Shown here piece by piece: positions 44,462 through 55,269 of a DNA stretch of 64,000 nucleotides. Source of the stretch: Dryocosmus kuriphilus. Taxonomy: Eukaryota; Arthropoda; Insecta; Hymenoptera; Cynipidae. Position numbers and translations under genes: made by a program. The notes beneath the pieces were generated by a model. It searched no databases, was not told where the DNA came from, and saw nothing but the letters and a program-made list of their open reading frames with translations. Position 1 is the first letter of the stretch. Each line of letters opens with the position of its first letter. The DNA lies in NCBI GenBank assembly GCA_038277395.1, contig CM076190.1:182902001-182966000 (forward strand), given 5' to 3'.

Positions 44462-45330
44462 TTTGAAGCTTTCAAAAATGTTTATGGTAGACTACTGAGG
44501 CTTGGGCTTAACGAAAAAAATTGAAGGCTTTGTGATTGGTTCTGTTATCAATCTATTAAAATTAATACATTTTCATAGTATTTCAGATAGTACTTTTGGA
44601 GAGGCTACGAAACCCATTTTTGTAGCAGACGCATGCCGCCTACTTTCACTACTTTTTTGAGCTTTCAAAAGATTTGAAAGATTCAAAAGATTTCATAAAG
44701 TGTTTAAATATTTCACGAGGGCTTGTAAATTTCAAGCTAGGTTAAAAGCGACTTTTTTCACGAAAAAAAGGCGCTCTTTTGATTTAGAAAAATTAAGAGA
44801 ATTGGAATCCTGAGAACAAAAAATATTGGAGTTATTTTCCCGCTCCAAATTTTCACAACAAAAAAAAAATAGAATACGCCTTTTATAGGGTAGCTTTATT
44901 GATGATACTTAAGAATTAAATACAAATTATAGCACATAGATGAACAACTTTATAAACGATGCGAGTTTTATTTGCGCGGAACTTTTATAAGGTTTCAATT
45001 TTTCAAGATTTCCAATTCTTTTATGATCTTATTTTCTTGCGCTGTCTGTTAACATTGTATATCAAAGTTTAAAAAGTAAGAATTAAATTAAATTCATGGG
45101 GCCAAATGAACATATTGCACACAAAGGCTCAAAAGAACAAATTTTCTAAGTGTACATTGTTTTCCTTTGTTGCAGCGTTTTCGACTTATAATTCGAATCT
45201 TAACCTAAAACTGTTATTCGAAACGCTTTTGAAATCTTTTCTTACTTTTAAAGCGTATTAAAAAAAATTTCGGATGAATTACTCCTTTTTAAATATTTTT
45301 AAAGCGAGTTGGAAGCTTTTGAAATGTAAA
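44462..45330 (+). repeat. Dispersed repeat, 3' part after the CACTA-like insertion
   Basis: Continues the repeat begun at 35215. GTTTATGGTAGAC, TTGAAGGCTTTGTGATTGGT, ATAAACGATGCGAGTTTTA and CTTTTCTTACTTTTAAAGCG match 63316-63328, 63350-63370, 63688-63706 and 63945-63963 in the same order. Confidence 0.8.
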
Positions 45331-46354
45331 CAGGTCCAACTTTTAAAGCCACGTAAGAAGCATTTGATAAAATAAAAAACTATTTAAACAAAATTATATG
45401 TACTTTATACGCAGGTATAGTACCTACAATATTTCAGATAATAATAATTAACATAACGTAGGGGAGTTTTAATCGTTCGTAATCCTCTACTGGCTGTATT
45501 TTTTGACGGATTTTGAACATTTTTTTGGCAGAAATTGTCATCGTTAAATTTTAAGTTCCTGAAAATGCTCGATTTTGAAATTTAATTCTATGTGCAACAA
45601 CATATAAACAAATATAGTGATAAAACTAGCAATTTTAGAATATTTTTTTTTATATAAAAGAAAATCGCTTGAACAAACTCGATATTGATCATTGCTCAAT
45701 TTAATTGTTAAAAACAATTTATATAAACAAATACTTCAGTATAGTATGCAAATGTTGAAAAGACTGATTTTTTATCTAAAAGGCCTCATATTTTGTATTA
45801 GATTTGTGATTACTAATGATTTGTCATCATGCATCAACAATTGCTATTGTTATAAGCAATTGTATCAACAAATATTCAATATTCAATTTTGGTTGTTTCT
45901 CTAGGTTTTCGTCTCCTCTTTTCTACTGGACACAATTGACATTATTTCAAAAATGGTTATCAACCATGAAAAATTGTTAAAAATGGATATACTTAATTGT
46001 TTATAAAAAGAATATTAAATAAGTGCCTCAAAGGAACGTTTATTCATGGAGTTTTTTTTTCAATAAGTTATGTTGGAAGTAAATTAATACTGATATTTAA
46101 TCAAGATTTTTAGTTAAGTACTAAATTTACAATTGTTATGAACAATTTATTAAACAAACACGCAACTGTAAGAGTTTTGTACTCAAGTAAGTGTTTTTTT
46201 TTTACTCCAACTTACACAATGGTATGTACCTCAGCGTCAGCAATGTTATTGTCAGAAAACAGTTCAGTGGAAATTTAACAATTATTATTCTTAATAAGAA
46301 ATAGTATAAACAAACTAAATAAACGAACATTTATTCATGGAAAAAAATCATTTT

Positions 46355-47413
46355 TACATTCTCATCAGAGAAGGTATTAGATTTGTGCAAAATTTGACTT
46401 TCGCGGATTTCATAAATCTGCACGTTTTGAGACCTCCTGAATCCGAAAAAAAGGTTTTTACGACGGTGTCTGTCTGTCTGTTGTCGTTGTCGTTGTCGTT
46501 GTCGTCGTCGTCGTTGTCGTCGTCGTTTTCGTTGTCGTCGTCGTTGTCGTTGGCGTCTGTTCCCACGATAACTTTCGAAGGACTAATCGGATTGGATTGC
46601 GCTTTGGCACAATTTTTTAAGGTCCAAAAAGAATGGACGAGTTCGTTAACCAGCGGTTTTTGACCAACGGTTATGGTTTTATCCATCAAAAACGGTTTTC
46701 ACAAAATCAAAAAATCCATTTTCCGGCTGAACTAAGAGAGATACAAAAAAAATGTTAGAAAGTAAAATTGTTCATCTCAAAAAAATCTACAAATTTTGTC
46801 TTAACCATTTTTTGATAAAATGAACGGTTTTTGATTTAATCAAGAAAACGCTATTAAAATTAAGAAACTCCGGTTTCCTGCCAAAATATTCAAGATATAG
46901 AAAAATGTTAAAGAACAAAGTTGTTCAATTTAAAAAGATCTACAAATTTTGTTTCAACCATTTTTTGATAAAATGCACATTTTTTGTTTTAATCGATAAA
47001 ACGTTATTAAAAAAATAAAAAATTTCAAATTTTCCGCTAAACTATGGAAGATACGGAAAAATAATAATAAACAAAGTTGTTCACCTTAAAAAGATCTACA
47101 AATTTTCTATCTATCATTTTTTTGAGCAGACGCGTAGTTTTTGAGTTATTCGTTAAATATGTTATGAAATATAAAGAAAACCACTTTTCAGCAAAAATGT
47201 GCAAGATATGAGAAAATATTAACAAGCAGAATTGTTCACCTTGGAGAGAGCTACAAAATTTATTCAGAAGACTCATCGTTTTACTTTTAAGAATTGAAAT
47301 CTTGTATTGTGAAATTTGGAAAATCACTAAAAAACTTTACCAATCTACAATGTGTTTAAAAAAAATGTAATTATCGAGCGCGAAGCGCGAGTGTCATGAT
47401 GAGAATGTATTCC
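46355..47413. mobile_element. Non-autonomous element with ACATTCTCATC termini, copy 1
   Basis: Begins ACATTCTCATCAGAGAAGGT and ends with the complement TGATGAGAATGT at 47413. Inside are a (GTTGTCGTC)n tract (46480-46555), a block with GAAGGACTAATCGGATTG, and a tandem array of about four 145-155 bp units each containing GATCTACAAATTTT (46740-47300). The same order of parts occurs at 49240-51378. No coding sequence was recognised. Confidence 0.65.
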
Positions 47414-47660
47414 TTAAGGGCGATAGAGCCTTAAGTAAAATAATTTCTTTTGTAATTTTTAATTAAAAGGTTTATACGATCCATAAACACCGAGCGCGTA
47501 GCGCGAGGTGAATAATCTATCGAGCGCGAAGCGTGACTGCCGTAAATAACGTATCGAGCGCGAAGCGCGAGTGTCAACAGACGCGCGACCCAGGCGCGCT
47601 CATACTTCGCGCGAAGCGCGGCGCGCCTAGCGCGCGATGAGAATGTGCCCGCCCAGCGGG
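47365..47660. repeat. GAGCGCGAAGCGCGAG palindromic repeats
   Basis: GAGCGCGAAGCGCGAG or a close variant occurs at about 47375, 47492 (GAGCGCGTAGCGCGAG), 47522 and 47554, followed by a dense GCGC-rich palindromic block near 47580-47640. Each repeat is a self-complementary hairpin. Strikingly GC-rich inside AT-rich DNA. No function can be assigned. Confidence 0.75.
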
Positions 47661-47787
47661 CAGATTTTTTCCATTAAATCTTCTTGAAAGTTAGTTAATA
47701 TTAATATATATTTGATGTACATTTTAGATCAAAGTTAAACATTTCTATCAAAAAATTGTTTAAAAAATTTTTTAAATTCACACTCAC

Positions 47788-47861
47788 CTTCCATTTCGAA
47801 TTGTCTACTCAATTCGGTAATTTTGGGATCAATTTCAGAAATATCTTCTTCCCATTTCCAC
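47788..47861 (-). CDS. Possible isolated internal exon inside a repeat nest
   Basis: On the minus strand, a 74-bp segment is bounded by an acceptor (CATCTCTCAG) and a good donor (GAAG|GTGAGTG). It has one open frame reading WKWEEDISEIDPKITELSRQ FEME. It lies between inverted copies of CCATTAAATCTTCTTGAA (about 47671 and 47960). It could be a transposon exon, a captured host exon or chance. No family was recognised. Confidence 0.3.
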
Positions 47862-48947
47862 CTGAGAGATGGGATATATAAATCAGATGACACCAACAGT
47901 TTGTGGATCACATGAAATCTTGATCAAAAATTCATATCAGTTAGTTTTGAAGAAATAATTCAAGAAGATTTAATGGGTAAAATGATTTTTTCCCACCAAG
48001 AAATGTTCATATGTGTCATTTGTTTATACTGTGTTATTAACAAGAATTATTGTTTAATTTTCGTTTAAGTTTCTTACAATATCAATACTGGGGTACTATT
48101 GTAACAATTGGAGCGAAAAAAAGCACTTACTCAACTAGAAAACTTTTACAGTTGTGTATTTGTTTAACAAATTGTTTATAGTAATTGCAAATTTAATTCT
48201 TGGCTAGAAATCTTGATTCAGTAATCAGTATTAAATTGATACAAACAGAATTTACTGAAAAAAGAATTTCCATGAGGAAAGCTTCTTTCGGGACATTTGT
48301 TTAATATACTTGTTATAAAAGATTAAATATAATCACTGTTAACGATTTTTCGTGGTTGATAACCATTTTTGAAATAGTTTCAATTGCGTTCAGTACAAAA
48401 GAGGAGATGAAAACCTAAAGAAGAAATCAAAAATGAATATTTGTTGACACAATTGTTTATAACAATAGCAATTGTTGACTTATGATGATAAGTCATTACT
48501 AATTACAAATCTAATACAAAATATATGGCATTTTTGGTAATAAATCAGTGTTGTCAAGATTTGCGCGATAAACTGAAGTATTTGTGTATATGAATTGTTT
48601 ATAACAATTACCTTGTCATTCAATTATTTACTTATATTCCTTAGGTATGTGCATTAATTATGATCAATAGAAGGTTTGTGTAAGCAGTTTTCTTTTAGAT
48701 AAAAAATCATATTTCTGAAATTGTTAATTTTGACACTATATTTGTTTATAAATTGTTGCACACAAAATTAATTGAAAATTCCGGAACTTTTCAGGACCTT
48801 AGAAATTCAATGCTGAGAATTTCTTAAACAACACTTCAAAATCCGTCAAGAAATAGAGCCTGCAAAGGATTATGTACAGCAAATTCCTTAAATTGTAAAC
48901 AAATTGCCTATTTTTTATTCTTCACCAATGAGAAGTTTTTCTGGACG

Positions 48948-49136
48948 TATGCGAAGAAGAAGAAGAAGAAGAAGAAGAAGAAGAAGAAGAAGAAGAAGAA
49001 GAAGAAGAAGAAGAAGAAGAAGAAGAAGAAGAAGAAGAAGAAGAAGAAGAAGAAGAAGAAGAAGAAGAAGAAGAAGAAGAAGAAGAAGAAGAAGAAGAAG
49101 AAAGAAGAAGAAGAAGAAGAAGAAGAAGAAGAAAAA
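48948..49136. repeat. (GAA)n microsatellite
   Basis: About 190 bp of AGA/GAA triplets with one slip near 49100. The long Arg-, Ser- or Leu-only frames here are compositional. Confidence 0.95.
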
Positions 49137-49369
49137 TGCTGATTTCATTCATTGACACATTTTGACTGTTGAATAAGTCAGTTTGATTGATTATTCGCTA
49201 CATTTGTCCTGCTAAACAGTGAAAAAGACTAATTACTCATTTTTACATTCTCATCTCAATGAGAAGGTATTAGTTTTATGTGAAAAGTGAGTGTGGGAGA
49301 ATGCATGAAATCTCGACGTTTGGGGGGGCCGGGAATCGAAAAAAACGTGTTTTACGTTGGTATCTGTCT

Positions 49370-49432
49370 GGCGTTGTCGTCGCTGTTGTTGTCGTTGTCG
49401 TCGTTGTCGTTGTCGTCGTTGTCGTTGTAGTA
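49370..49432. repeat. (GTTGTCGTC)n microsatellite
   Basis: Variants of GTTGTC and GTCGTT repeated for about 60 bp. Homologous in position to 46480-46555. Confidence 0.9.
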
Positions 49433-49596
49433 GACTGTGAACACGATAACTTTCGAAGGACTAATCGGATTGGGTTGCGCTTTGGCACACTTCTTTAAAG
49501 CGTAAAAAGTAAGGAGGAGTTCGTTAACCAGCCACTTTAAAAAAATTTAATATTAATGTTTACTTTAAAAATAATAATACACTTGATCGATATTTA

Positions 49597-49959
49597 TTGA
49601 GTAAGAAGGATGTCGATGGCAAGGAAAATTTATCAGGAGTTGTTTATCTTATTAAATGTAAATGTTGTGACCAAGTATACATTGGAGAAACTGGAAGGAA
49701 GATTAAAACTAGAGTCGTTGAACATAAAAGGGATTGTACTGTTGGAAACTTGAATACAGGATTATCACAACATTCATGGCAATTTAATCATTATTTTGAT
49801 TTTGATACTAAAAATATTAAAATATTGGCTAAGGAAAAAAACACTTTTAAAAGAAAAATTATTGAGACTATTTTTATTAATAAGTATCATGACGTCTCTA
49901 TAAATCTACAGACTGAGATTCTGAATGTCAATAAAATTTATCAAAGTATTATACTATAA
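49597..49959 (+). pseudogene. Penelope GIY-YIG endonuclease fragment
   Basis: A 120-codon frame with GVVYLIKCKCCDQVYIGETG, then KTRVVEHKRD, LSQHSWQFNHYFDF and KRKIIETIFINKY. It contains the GVVYLI...VYIGETGR signature, the CKC motif before it, and the conserved late Glu. It aligns in layout with the C-terminal domain at 30960-31240 but is clearly diverged, so it belongs to a different Penelope family. No RT domain precedes it, so it is 5' truncated. An (AT)n tract and a decayed hammerhead motif follow downstream. Confidence 0.88.
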
Positions 49960-50422
49960 TGTATGTTATTATAAGGATTCAAACTTCACACAATTTGGCG
50001 CGTTTTCTTCAATTTAGTTTACAATTCACATACCTTAAGGTCGTCGATGTTTGTAAATTGCGGCTTCGAAAATTTAGATTATCAGTTCTCGTTTGTCCTT
50101 CGTCCTAACCAGTGATACTAGTATTTTGATTTTAATTTTAATTTTTATAAAAATTAAAAAGTTTTTTCTCAACAAAAATGTAGTCTTTTAAATTGGGTCC
50201 TTCATTTTTGGGCTTCAAATACCATGTATTCATCGATTTTGAGATATTGATTTGACACTAAAAAAAAAAAAAATTTTTTTTGACGTACAAAGTTACTTTG
50301 TGGTTTTTTTCTTAAAGACGTATTTAATATAAAAGGACTTATTGCATATACTTCGAAATTTTACAGGTATTTATTTTAACCTATATAATTTTTACTAAAT
50401 TTGTACCTATTGATTTTATGAC

Positions 50423-50430
<8 letters not shown>

Positions 50431-50468
<38 letters not shown>
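50431..50468. repeat. (AT)n microsatellite
   Basis: Pure AT alternation between the GIY-YIG fragment and the hammerhead remnant. Confidence 0.95.
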
Positions 50469-50470
<2 letters not shown>

Positions 50471-50486
50471 TTTAATTCAGGAATTG

Positions 50487-50516
50487 TTTGAAAAAGACAC
50501 GCAGTGTGTCGAAACG
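50487..50516 (+). ncRNA. Decayed hammerhead-ribozyme motif of the second Penelope family
   Basis: GACACGCAGTGTGTC (50496-50510) forms a perfect 5 bp stem II and is followed directly by the core GAAAC (50511-50515). The upstream core is degenerate (TTGAAAA where CTGATGA is expected, 4 of 7 matching). Position and strand agree with a Penelope 3' terminal repeat. Probably inactive. Confidence 0.5.
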
Positions 50517-50870
50517 TAACAAGGTTATTTTTCGAATAAATGATGTCAACTTGATATTGTTTTTATTATTGGACCGTTAGACCTAAGGAAATACCTTCTC
50601 ATTTAATTGGTTTTGATTTTAATCGAGGAAATGCTATTAAAAAATCAAAAATTCAAATTTCCCGCCAAAATATGCAAGATACAAAAGAAATGATAATAAA
50701 CAAAGTTGTTCGTCTGAAAAAGATCTACAAATTTGTTTTCTATCATTTTTTTGAACAGACGCGTATGTTTTGAGTTATTCGTGAAATATGTTATGAAATA
50801 TAAAGAAAACCACTTTTCAGCAAAACTATGCAAGATATGAGAAAATATTAACAAGCAGAATTGTTCTCCT

Positions 50871-51366
<496 letters not shown>

Positions 51367-51429
51367 TGAGAATGTATTCCTCAAGGGCACTCATTTAAAT
51401 ATAAAGAGTTTATGAAAAGTGTTTCAAGT

Positions 51430-51729
51430 TTACGTATGGTTGTTAATAACATGAGTGATCCATTCATTAATCTCCTGATGATTAAGATTGACAAATATAT
51501 CCGCATCTTTCCCAAAATTTAGTCCTCGTAAATGCAACACACCAACCAGATGAAGAACCATTAGAGGCGGAACTGATAGTGCTAGCGGGCCGCCTGTATC
51601 GCCAACGCAAGTGCCTCTTCTTAAAGTTTCGTCAAGAGTACAAATATTTTTATTTGAAATTGGATACCTTTCCAAGTAAATATCAATACACTGCTCCAGT
51701 GGAATTATTGGTAGTCGAACCTTGATTAA
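51430..51729 (-). CDS. Trypsin-like serine protease homologue, C-terminal exon (catalytic Ser replaced by Thr)
   Basis: Follows the acceptor CATTTCCTCCGCAG in the frame LIKVRLPIIPLEQC, then NKNICTLDETLRRGTCVGDT, GGPLALS, LVGVLHLRGLNFGKDADIFV and INEWITHVI to the stop. This is the C-terminal third of a chymotrypsin-fold (S1) protease: the CVGDTGGPL block corresponds to C.GDSGGPL, so the nucleophile position is Thr. The residue six before it (specificity position 189) is Gly rather than the Asp of true trypsins. A secreted, non-catalytic serine protease homologue is the likely product if expressed. The exon upstream at 52047-52184 is the next domain piece, but the GT-AG sites visible do not keep the frame. 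Confidence 0.8.
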   Translation of the reverse strand, partial: LIKVRLPIIPLEQCIDIYLERYPISNKNICTLDETLRRGTCVGDTGGPLALSVPPLMVLHLVGVLHLRGLNFGKDADIFVNLNHQEINEWITHVINNHT

Positions 51730-52046
51730 CTGCGGAGGAAATGCATGTATGTGTCTGAAATGTTTTAGATGTTTTTTAAATGTTTTTTTTTAAAATTTGA
51801 TCAATATACGTAGTTATTTAATTGAAAATCAATTTGATATATTGTCAAGATTGCCAGTTTTGCAAATGATTTTTTCCCATTTAAATTCAGGATTGTTGAA
51901 AAATGATATACCGAGTTGATTTTGCATCCCAGTCATTAAATATTTTAATTTGAATAAAATATTCATATTTTGACTCAATAATTATTAAAATAATTATGCT
52001 TTTTCTGTGTAGCTTAATAATGTTTAAAATATTTTCGACAACTTAC

Positions 52047-52184
52047 CCTAACTCTCCTGGTCGTGTGCATCCCCAGCCACTAAAAATACCATACTTTATG
52101 TGAGGTATAAATCCAAGAAATAAAGGAGTTGGCTTATTTGGACTTCTGTCAAAATCGAAATGTGGAGAAACTTCATACAGCGCG
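52047..52184 (-). CDS. Serine protease homologue, middle exon
   Basis: The acceptor is a long T-run ending TTTTAG; the donor is TTAGG|GTAAGTTG. The frame reads ALYEVSPHFDRSPNKPT and ...KYGIFSGWGCTRPGEL, matching the S1 segment from just after the catalytic Asp to the conserved SGWG turn. Joined at the visible sites, the frame is off at both ends, so this is either a pseudogene or uses sites I did not recognise. Confidence 0.75.
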
Positions 52185-52630
52185 CTAAAAAAAAAATTGT
52201 TAATAGACTTCCAGGTAATTGGCTAGAATCGCGGCTTTTCAGAATTTTAATTTTTTCGCTTGGATTTTTCTTAAATATCTTCTTTTTTACCCAAAAAAAA
52301 CGAAAAATCAAGAAGGTGACGTTGAAAAAGATCATTATTTTTATTAAAATCTAACTATAAAGACGAATTTACTAAAAAAAAACTATATATCAAGTTTAGA
52401 ATTTATCAGTCTTTTCAGATGTCCGATTCTTGTTGAAATATATTTTTTTTCAATTAAAAAATGAAAAACAAAGAAGGAGAAATAAAAAGAAAATTAATTT
52501 GATTAAAGCCCTGGGATAAACTTCCGAAAAGCGTTAACCTTCGGTTTTCTTCAAATTCTCTACACTAACGTATTTTCAGGCGCTAATTACGAATAATCTG
52601 ATTTACAAGGTTAAAATCCCAAAAATATAT
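52185..52630. other. Intron sequence, nothing recognised
   Basis: AT-rich sequence between the middle exon of the protease homologue and the TIR element at 52633. Confidence 0.5.
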
Positions 52631-52632
52631 TT

Positions 52633-53336
52633 TCTTACTACCTTGGTCGAAAGTACGTGTTTCGGCTCCAATAATACGGCAGAAAGTCTAACTTTTATGC
52701 ATTGGTCAAGCTATACGCGCGCCATCTATAATAGCGGGAGTAAAAACCAGCCCTATGCGCTCGTGTATGTGGTAGTCGCGTACGCTGGTACTCTATAAAC
52801 TGTGGCTAAATTCTCGCTTATGTAACCTCAAAATTTGTTTACAACTAGTTATACGAGTCAAAATCCAAATGTGAAATACGAAAACTGTGTATTTCACGGC
52901 AATATTATCAATAATTTCTATTATTCTAACAGTAAAACTACCGAGAAAGATGTTTAATACACTAAAACTGTTTACTATAAACGATACAAGGTTCTATTAT
53001 AAGTTTCTATTTAATTATAATGCATGGAATGCATATCAAATTTATTATTTAAAAAAATGACTATTACTAAGTAAATTATAATAGAATAAATAACTTTGGC
53101 TATTAAAGAATAAATTTTGCAATGTGATAAAAAAATATTATAATATAGTCATATTCATAAAATAAACACTATTTCCTTTAAAAAGGATGTATCTATACCT
53201 TTATTTATAGATGTATTTGATGCCTGCCCCCCGAACAGCAGCACTCGCTCCGCTCGTGCCGTAAATGTCGGGGCAGGCATCAATATCTTTCAATACACAC
53301 ATACAATTGTTTTCGTACTTTCGACCGGGTAGCAAG
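52633..53336. mobile_element. MITE-like element with 23-bp TIRs
   Basis: CTTACTACCTTGGTCGAAAG at 52633 is answered by the complement of CTTGCTACCCGGTCGAAAG at 53314-53336. The interior is AT-rich without coding potential and includes a GC-rich hairpin (TGATGCCTGCCCC ... GGGGCAGGCATCA, 53219-53283). Lies in the large intron of the protease homologue. Confidence 0.65.
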
Positions 53337-53338
53337 AA

Positions 53339-53440
53339 AAATAGTATACACTACATGGGCAGAAATTTCAGAACCCTGAACTGCGCGCCATGATGCCCGA
53401 GGCGAAGCTTTCTGCCCTTGTAGTGTAATATACTATTTTT
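53339..53440. repeat. ~100-bp hairpin
   Basis: ATAGTATACACTACATGGGC with AGAAA pairs with TTTCTGCCCTTGTAGTGTAA with TATACTAT. The loop contains CTGAACTGCGCGCCATGATG. Abuts the TIR element at 52633-53336. Confidence 0.8.
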
Positions 53441-53534
53441 AAACAGTTTTTTTCTTTTATTTTATAAACCCTTGATCTGATCGAAAAGAGTTTTAAGCCA
53501 AAGTTGTAAGGCATAAAAAATATATCCTTTGTGT

Positions 53535-53880
53535 TGTCACACACCTACCCCTTTCCAGTGTTTTACGGGGGTTGGGAAGGGACCCCCGTGACTGGTCACA
53601 GAAATACTTGAAGTTACACCCCTATCGCTCTTTGCAGTGTTTTGCAGTGGGCGAGAGGGCACCCCTGTGACTGGTCACAGAAGTACTTGAATTTTGCCAT
53701 ACCTACCCTTTTTCAGTGTTTTGCATCAAGTATTTCTATGAACAGTCACAGGGATGCCTTCCCGCCCCCAGCAAGAACGCTAGAAAGGGGTGTAGAGGTG
53801 TACCTTCAAGTATTTCTGTGACCAGTCACAAGGGCGCCTTTTCGCCCCCCGCAAAATACTTGAGAGGGTTAGAAATGTGA
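53535..53880. repeat. Fold-back of TGTGACTGGTCACA-containing units
   Basis: Two direct units (about 53535-53635 and 53636-53700), each with TTTTGCAGTG-like and GTGACTGGTCACAGAAGTACTTGAA-like parts, are followed by two units in opposite orientation (about 53728-53770 and 53805-53860). The core TGTGACTGGTCACA is itself nearly palindromic. A single related copy lies in the Merlin left arm at about 19755-19810. Confidence 0.75.
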
Positions 53881-54111
53881 CTGAAACTATTCACGTGACA
53901 ATCACATTCATCCCTTTTGATTTTTAATTTTTCAGTAGAAAATAAGATATTTAAACAAAAACCGAAGCGGAAAATTGAAAATTTGGAAAAGCCGCTATTG
54001 TAGACAAAAAACTGCATCGATTGCAATGAGTCAGAAATTTAAAATTGCAAATTTTATGTTTAGTTATAACTCTTTATTCGTCAATCGATTTTTAAAAAAT
54101 CTTTTTTTTAC

Positions 54112-54440
54112 TTAGAAGGCAAAATCATTCGAAGAATCACCTAGGATATTATTGGCTGCGACTACTATTCTGTTTCTGATAGTGTGAATAGTTCCGTTAT
54201 TTGTTATTGCTGAACCAGATATAATGGCGTACATTCCCATTTTCGTTGAATCGACACAAGTACGAAGTGATAAGACAAATACGGCCGATAAAATACTAGC
54301 TGCGCACCGAATCTTGTTATCTCTTCGAATACCTACAATGTAGGGAGCACTTTCAATACGCATTGCACCTGTTGTTGAATCATCTTCCTTATCTATATTA
54401 ATTACACGCTTTTGACGAGTGTGAAGATGTGAAGAAACTT
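54112..54440 (-). CDS. Serine protease homologue, N-terminal catalytic-domain exon (catalytic His lost)
   Basis: The acceptor is CATTCTTGCAG. The frame VSSHLHTRQKR|VINIDKEDD places a dibasic cleavage site before a new N-terminus, as in S1 zymogens (normally R|IVGG). Then come APYIVGIRRDNKIRCAASIL, SAVFVLSLRTCVDS (the position of TAAHC, so His57 is replaced by Thr) and YAIISGSAITNNGTIHTIRN, with SSNDFAF at the catalytic Asp (NDIAL in active enzymes). The exon ends in TAA overlapping the only good donor (TAA|GTAAAA). With Thr at both the His and Ser positions the protein cannot be an ordinary protease. The gap to the next exon is about 1.9 kb and full of repeats. Confidence 0.78.
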
Positions 54441-54500
54441 CTGCAAGAATGATATAAGTTAATTAATTAGCATCATTTTATGTGATTGGGATAAAGCGTA

Positions 54501-55094
54501 CCCTATTGAAAATTGCGACGTCGTAAACTACATAGTAAACTACGACGTAAACGATGTCATAAACGGTGTCGTAAACTATGTCGTATACTACGTCGGAAAT
54601 TGGGATAGTAAACTACGTAGTTTACGACGTCCTGATTTACGACGAAGTTTACGACATCGTTTGTGACATAGTTTACGACGTAGTTTTCGACGTAGTTTGC
54701 TATGTAGTTTACGAGCTCGGAATTTTCCATAGAGAAGGGAGGTAGTTGAAAATGGTTTTCAATTCATAATATGGATCTATATATATATTATAGTACAATG
54801 CGTGTACTTAAAATACAAAAATGACATCCATTTTTACCTATCTCTTACGGTTTACGAGATATTTGCTGTCGTAAACTATGTCGTAAACTAGGATGTCGTA
54901 AACTATGTTGCAAATGATATCGTAAACGATGTCGTAAACCACGTCGTAAACGATGTAGTAAACTACGTCGTTTACTGTCCCAATTTCCGAATTAATATAC
55001 GACATATATCACAACATCGTTTACGACATACTTTAAGACATCGTTTACGACGCAGTTTACTATGTAGTTTACGACGTCGCAATTTTCAATAGGG
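54501..55094. mobile_element. Fold-back element built of a 12-bp GTCGTAAACTAY motif
   Basis: TIRs CCCTATTGAAAATTGCGACG (54501) and its complement ending AATAGGG (55094) are flanked on both sides by TA. Within are two hairpins (about 54503-54733 and 54866-55094). Their arms are tandem variants of a 12-mer, GTCGTAAACTAY or GTCGTAAACGAT, on one side and its complement on the other. The centre is a 130 bp non-repetitive loop. Confidence 0.85.
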
Positions 55095-55269
55095 TATGGA
55101 TTTTCCAATTGGTTTCATCTCGCTAGCTTGTGTTTTTTGTGTATAAACCATGATGTGCGGTGACTTTTTGAAGCTGTCTACGTGATTGACCGGTGACGCG
55201 AGTCGAAGCGATGTAGTGGGAAAAGTATCGTTGTTTGAATAACGATCATGAGACTCCTAGATTGATCCA

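Larger units (their letters stand above)
45475..48880. mobile_element. Element with ~850 bp inverted arms containing tandem TTGTTATAAACAA units
   Basis: The left arm (45475-46330) and right arm (about 48020-48880) are inverted copies. TTGACGGATTTTGAACA at 45512-45528 answers TTCAAAATCCGTCAAG at 48835-48850, and GCTATTGTTATAAGCAATTG answers CAATTGTTTATAACAATAGC. Each arm consists of about six units of 110-165 bp marked by TTGTTATAAACAAT-type palindromes. The interior holds another repeat (46355-47413), GC-rich palindromes and one possible exon. No transposase was recognised and no target duplication resolved. The Transib arms at 57657-62122 have the same style of units, so a non-autonomous relative is possible, though CACAGTG ends are absent. 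Confidence 0.6.

Noticed and set aside
46337..46689. Asp/Asn-rich and Ser/Leu-rich frames around the GTTGTC tract
   Set aside because: Microsatellite in a dispersed repeat; the same tract recurs at 49370-49432 in other frames.
45475..48880. A second Transib element
   Set aside because: Arms resemble Transib arms in design, but no CACAGTG termini, no 5-bp CGNCG duplication and no transposase were found.
48904..49158. Poly-Arg, poly-Leu and poly-Ser frames
   Set aside because: Six-frame reading of a GAA microsatellite.
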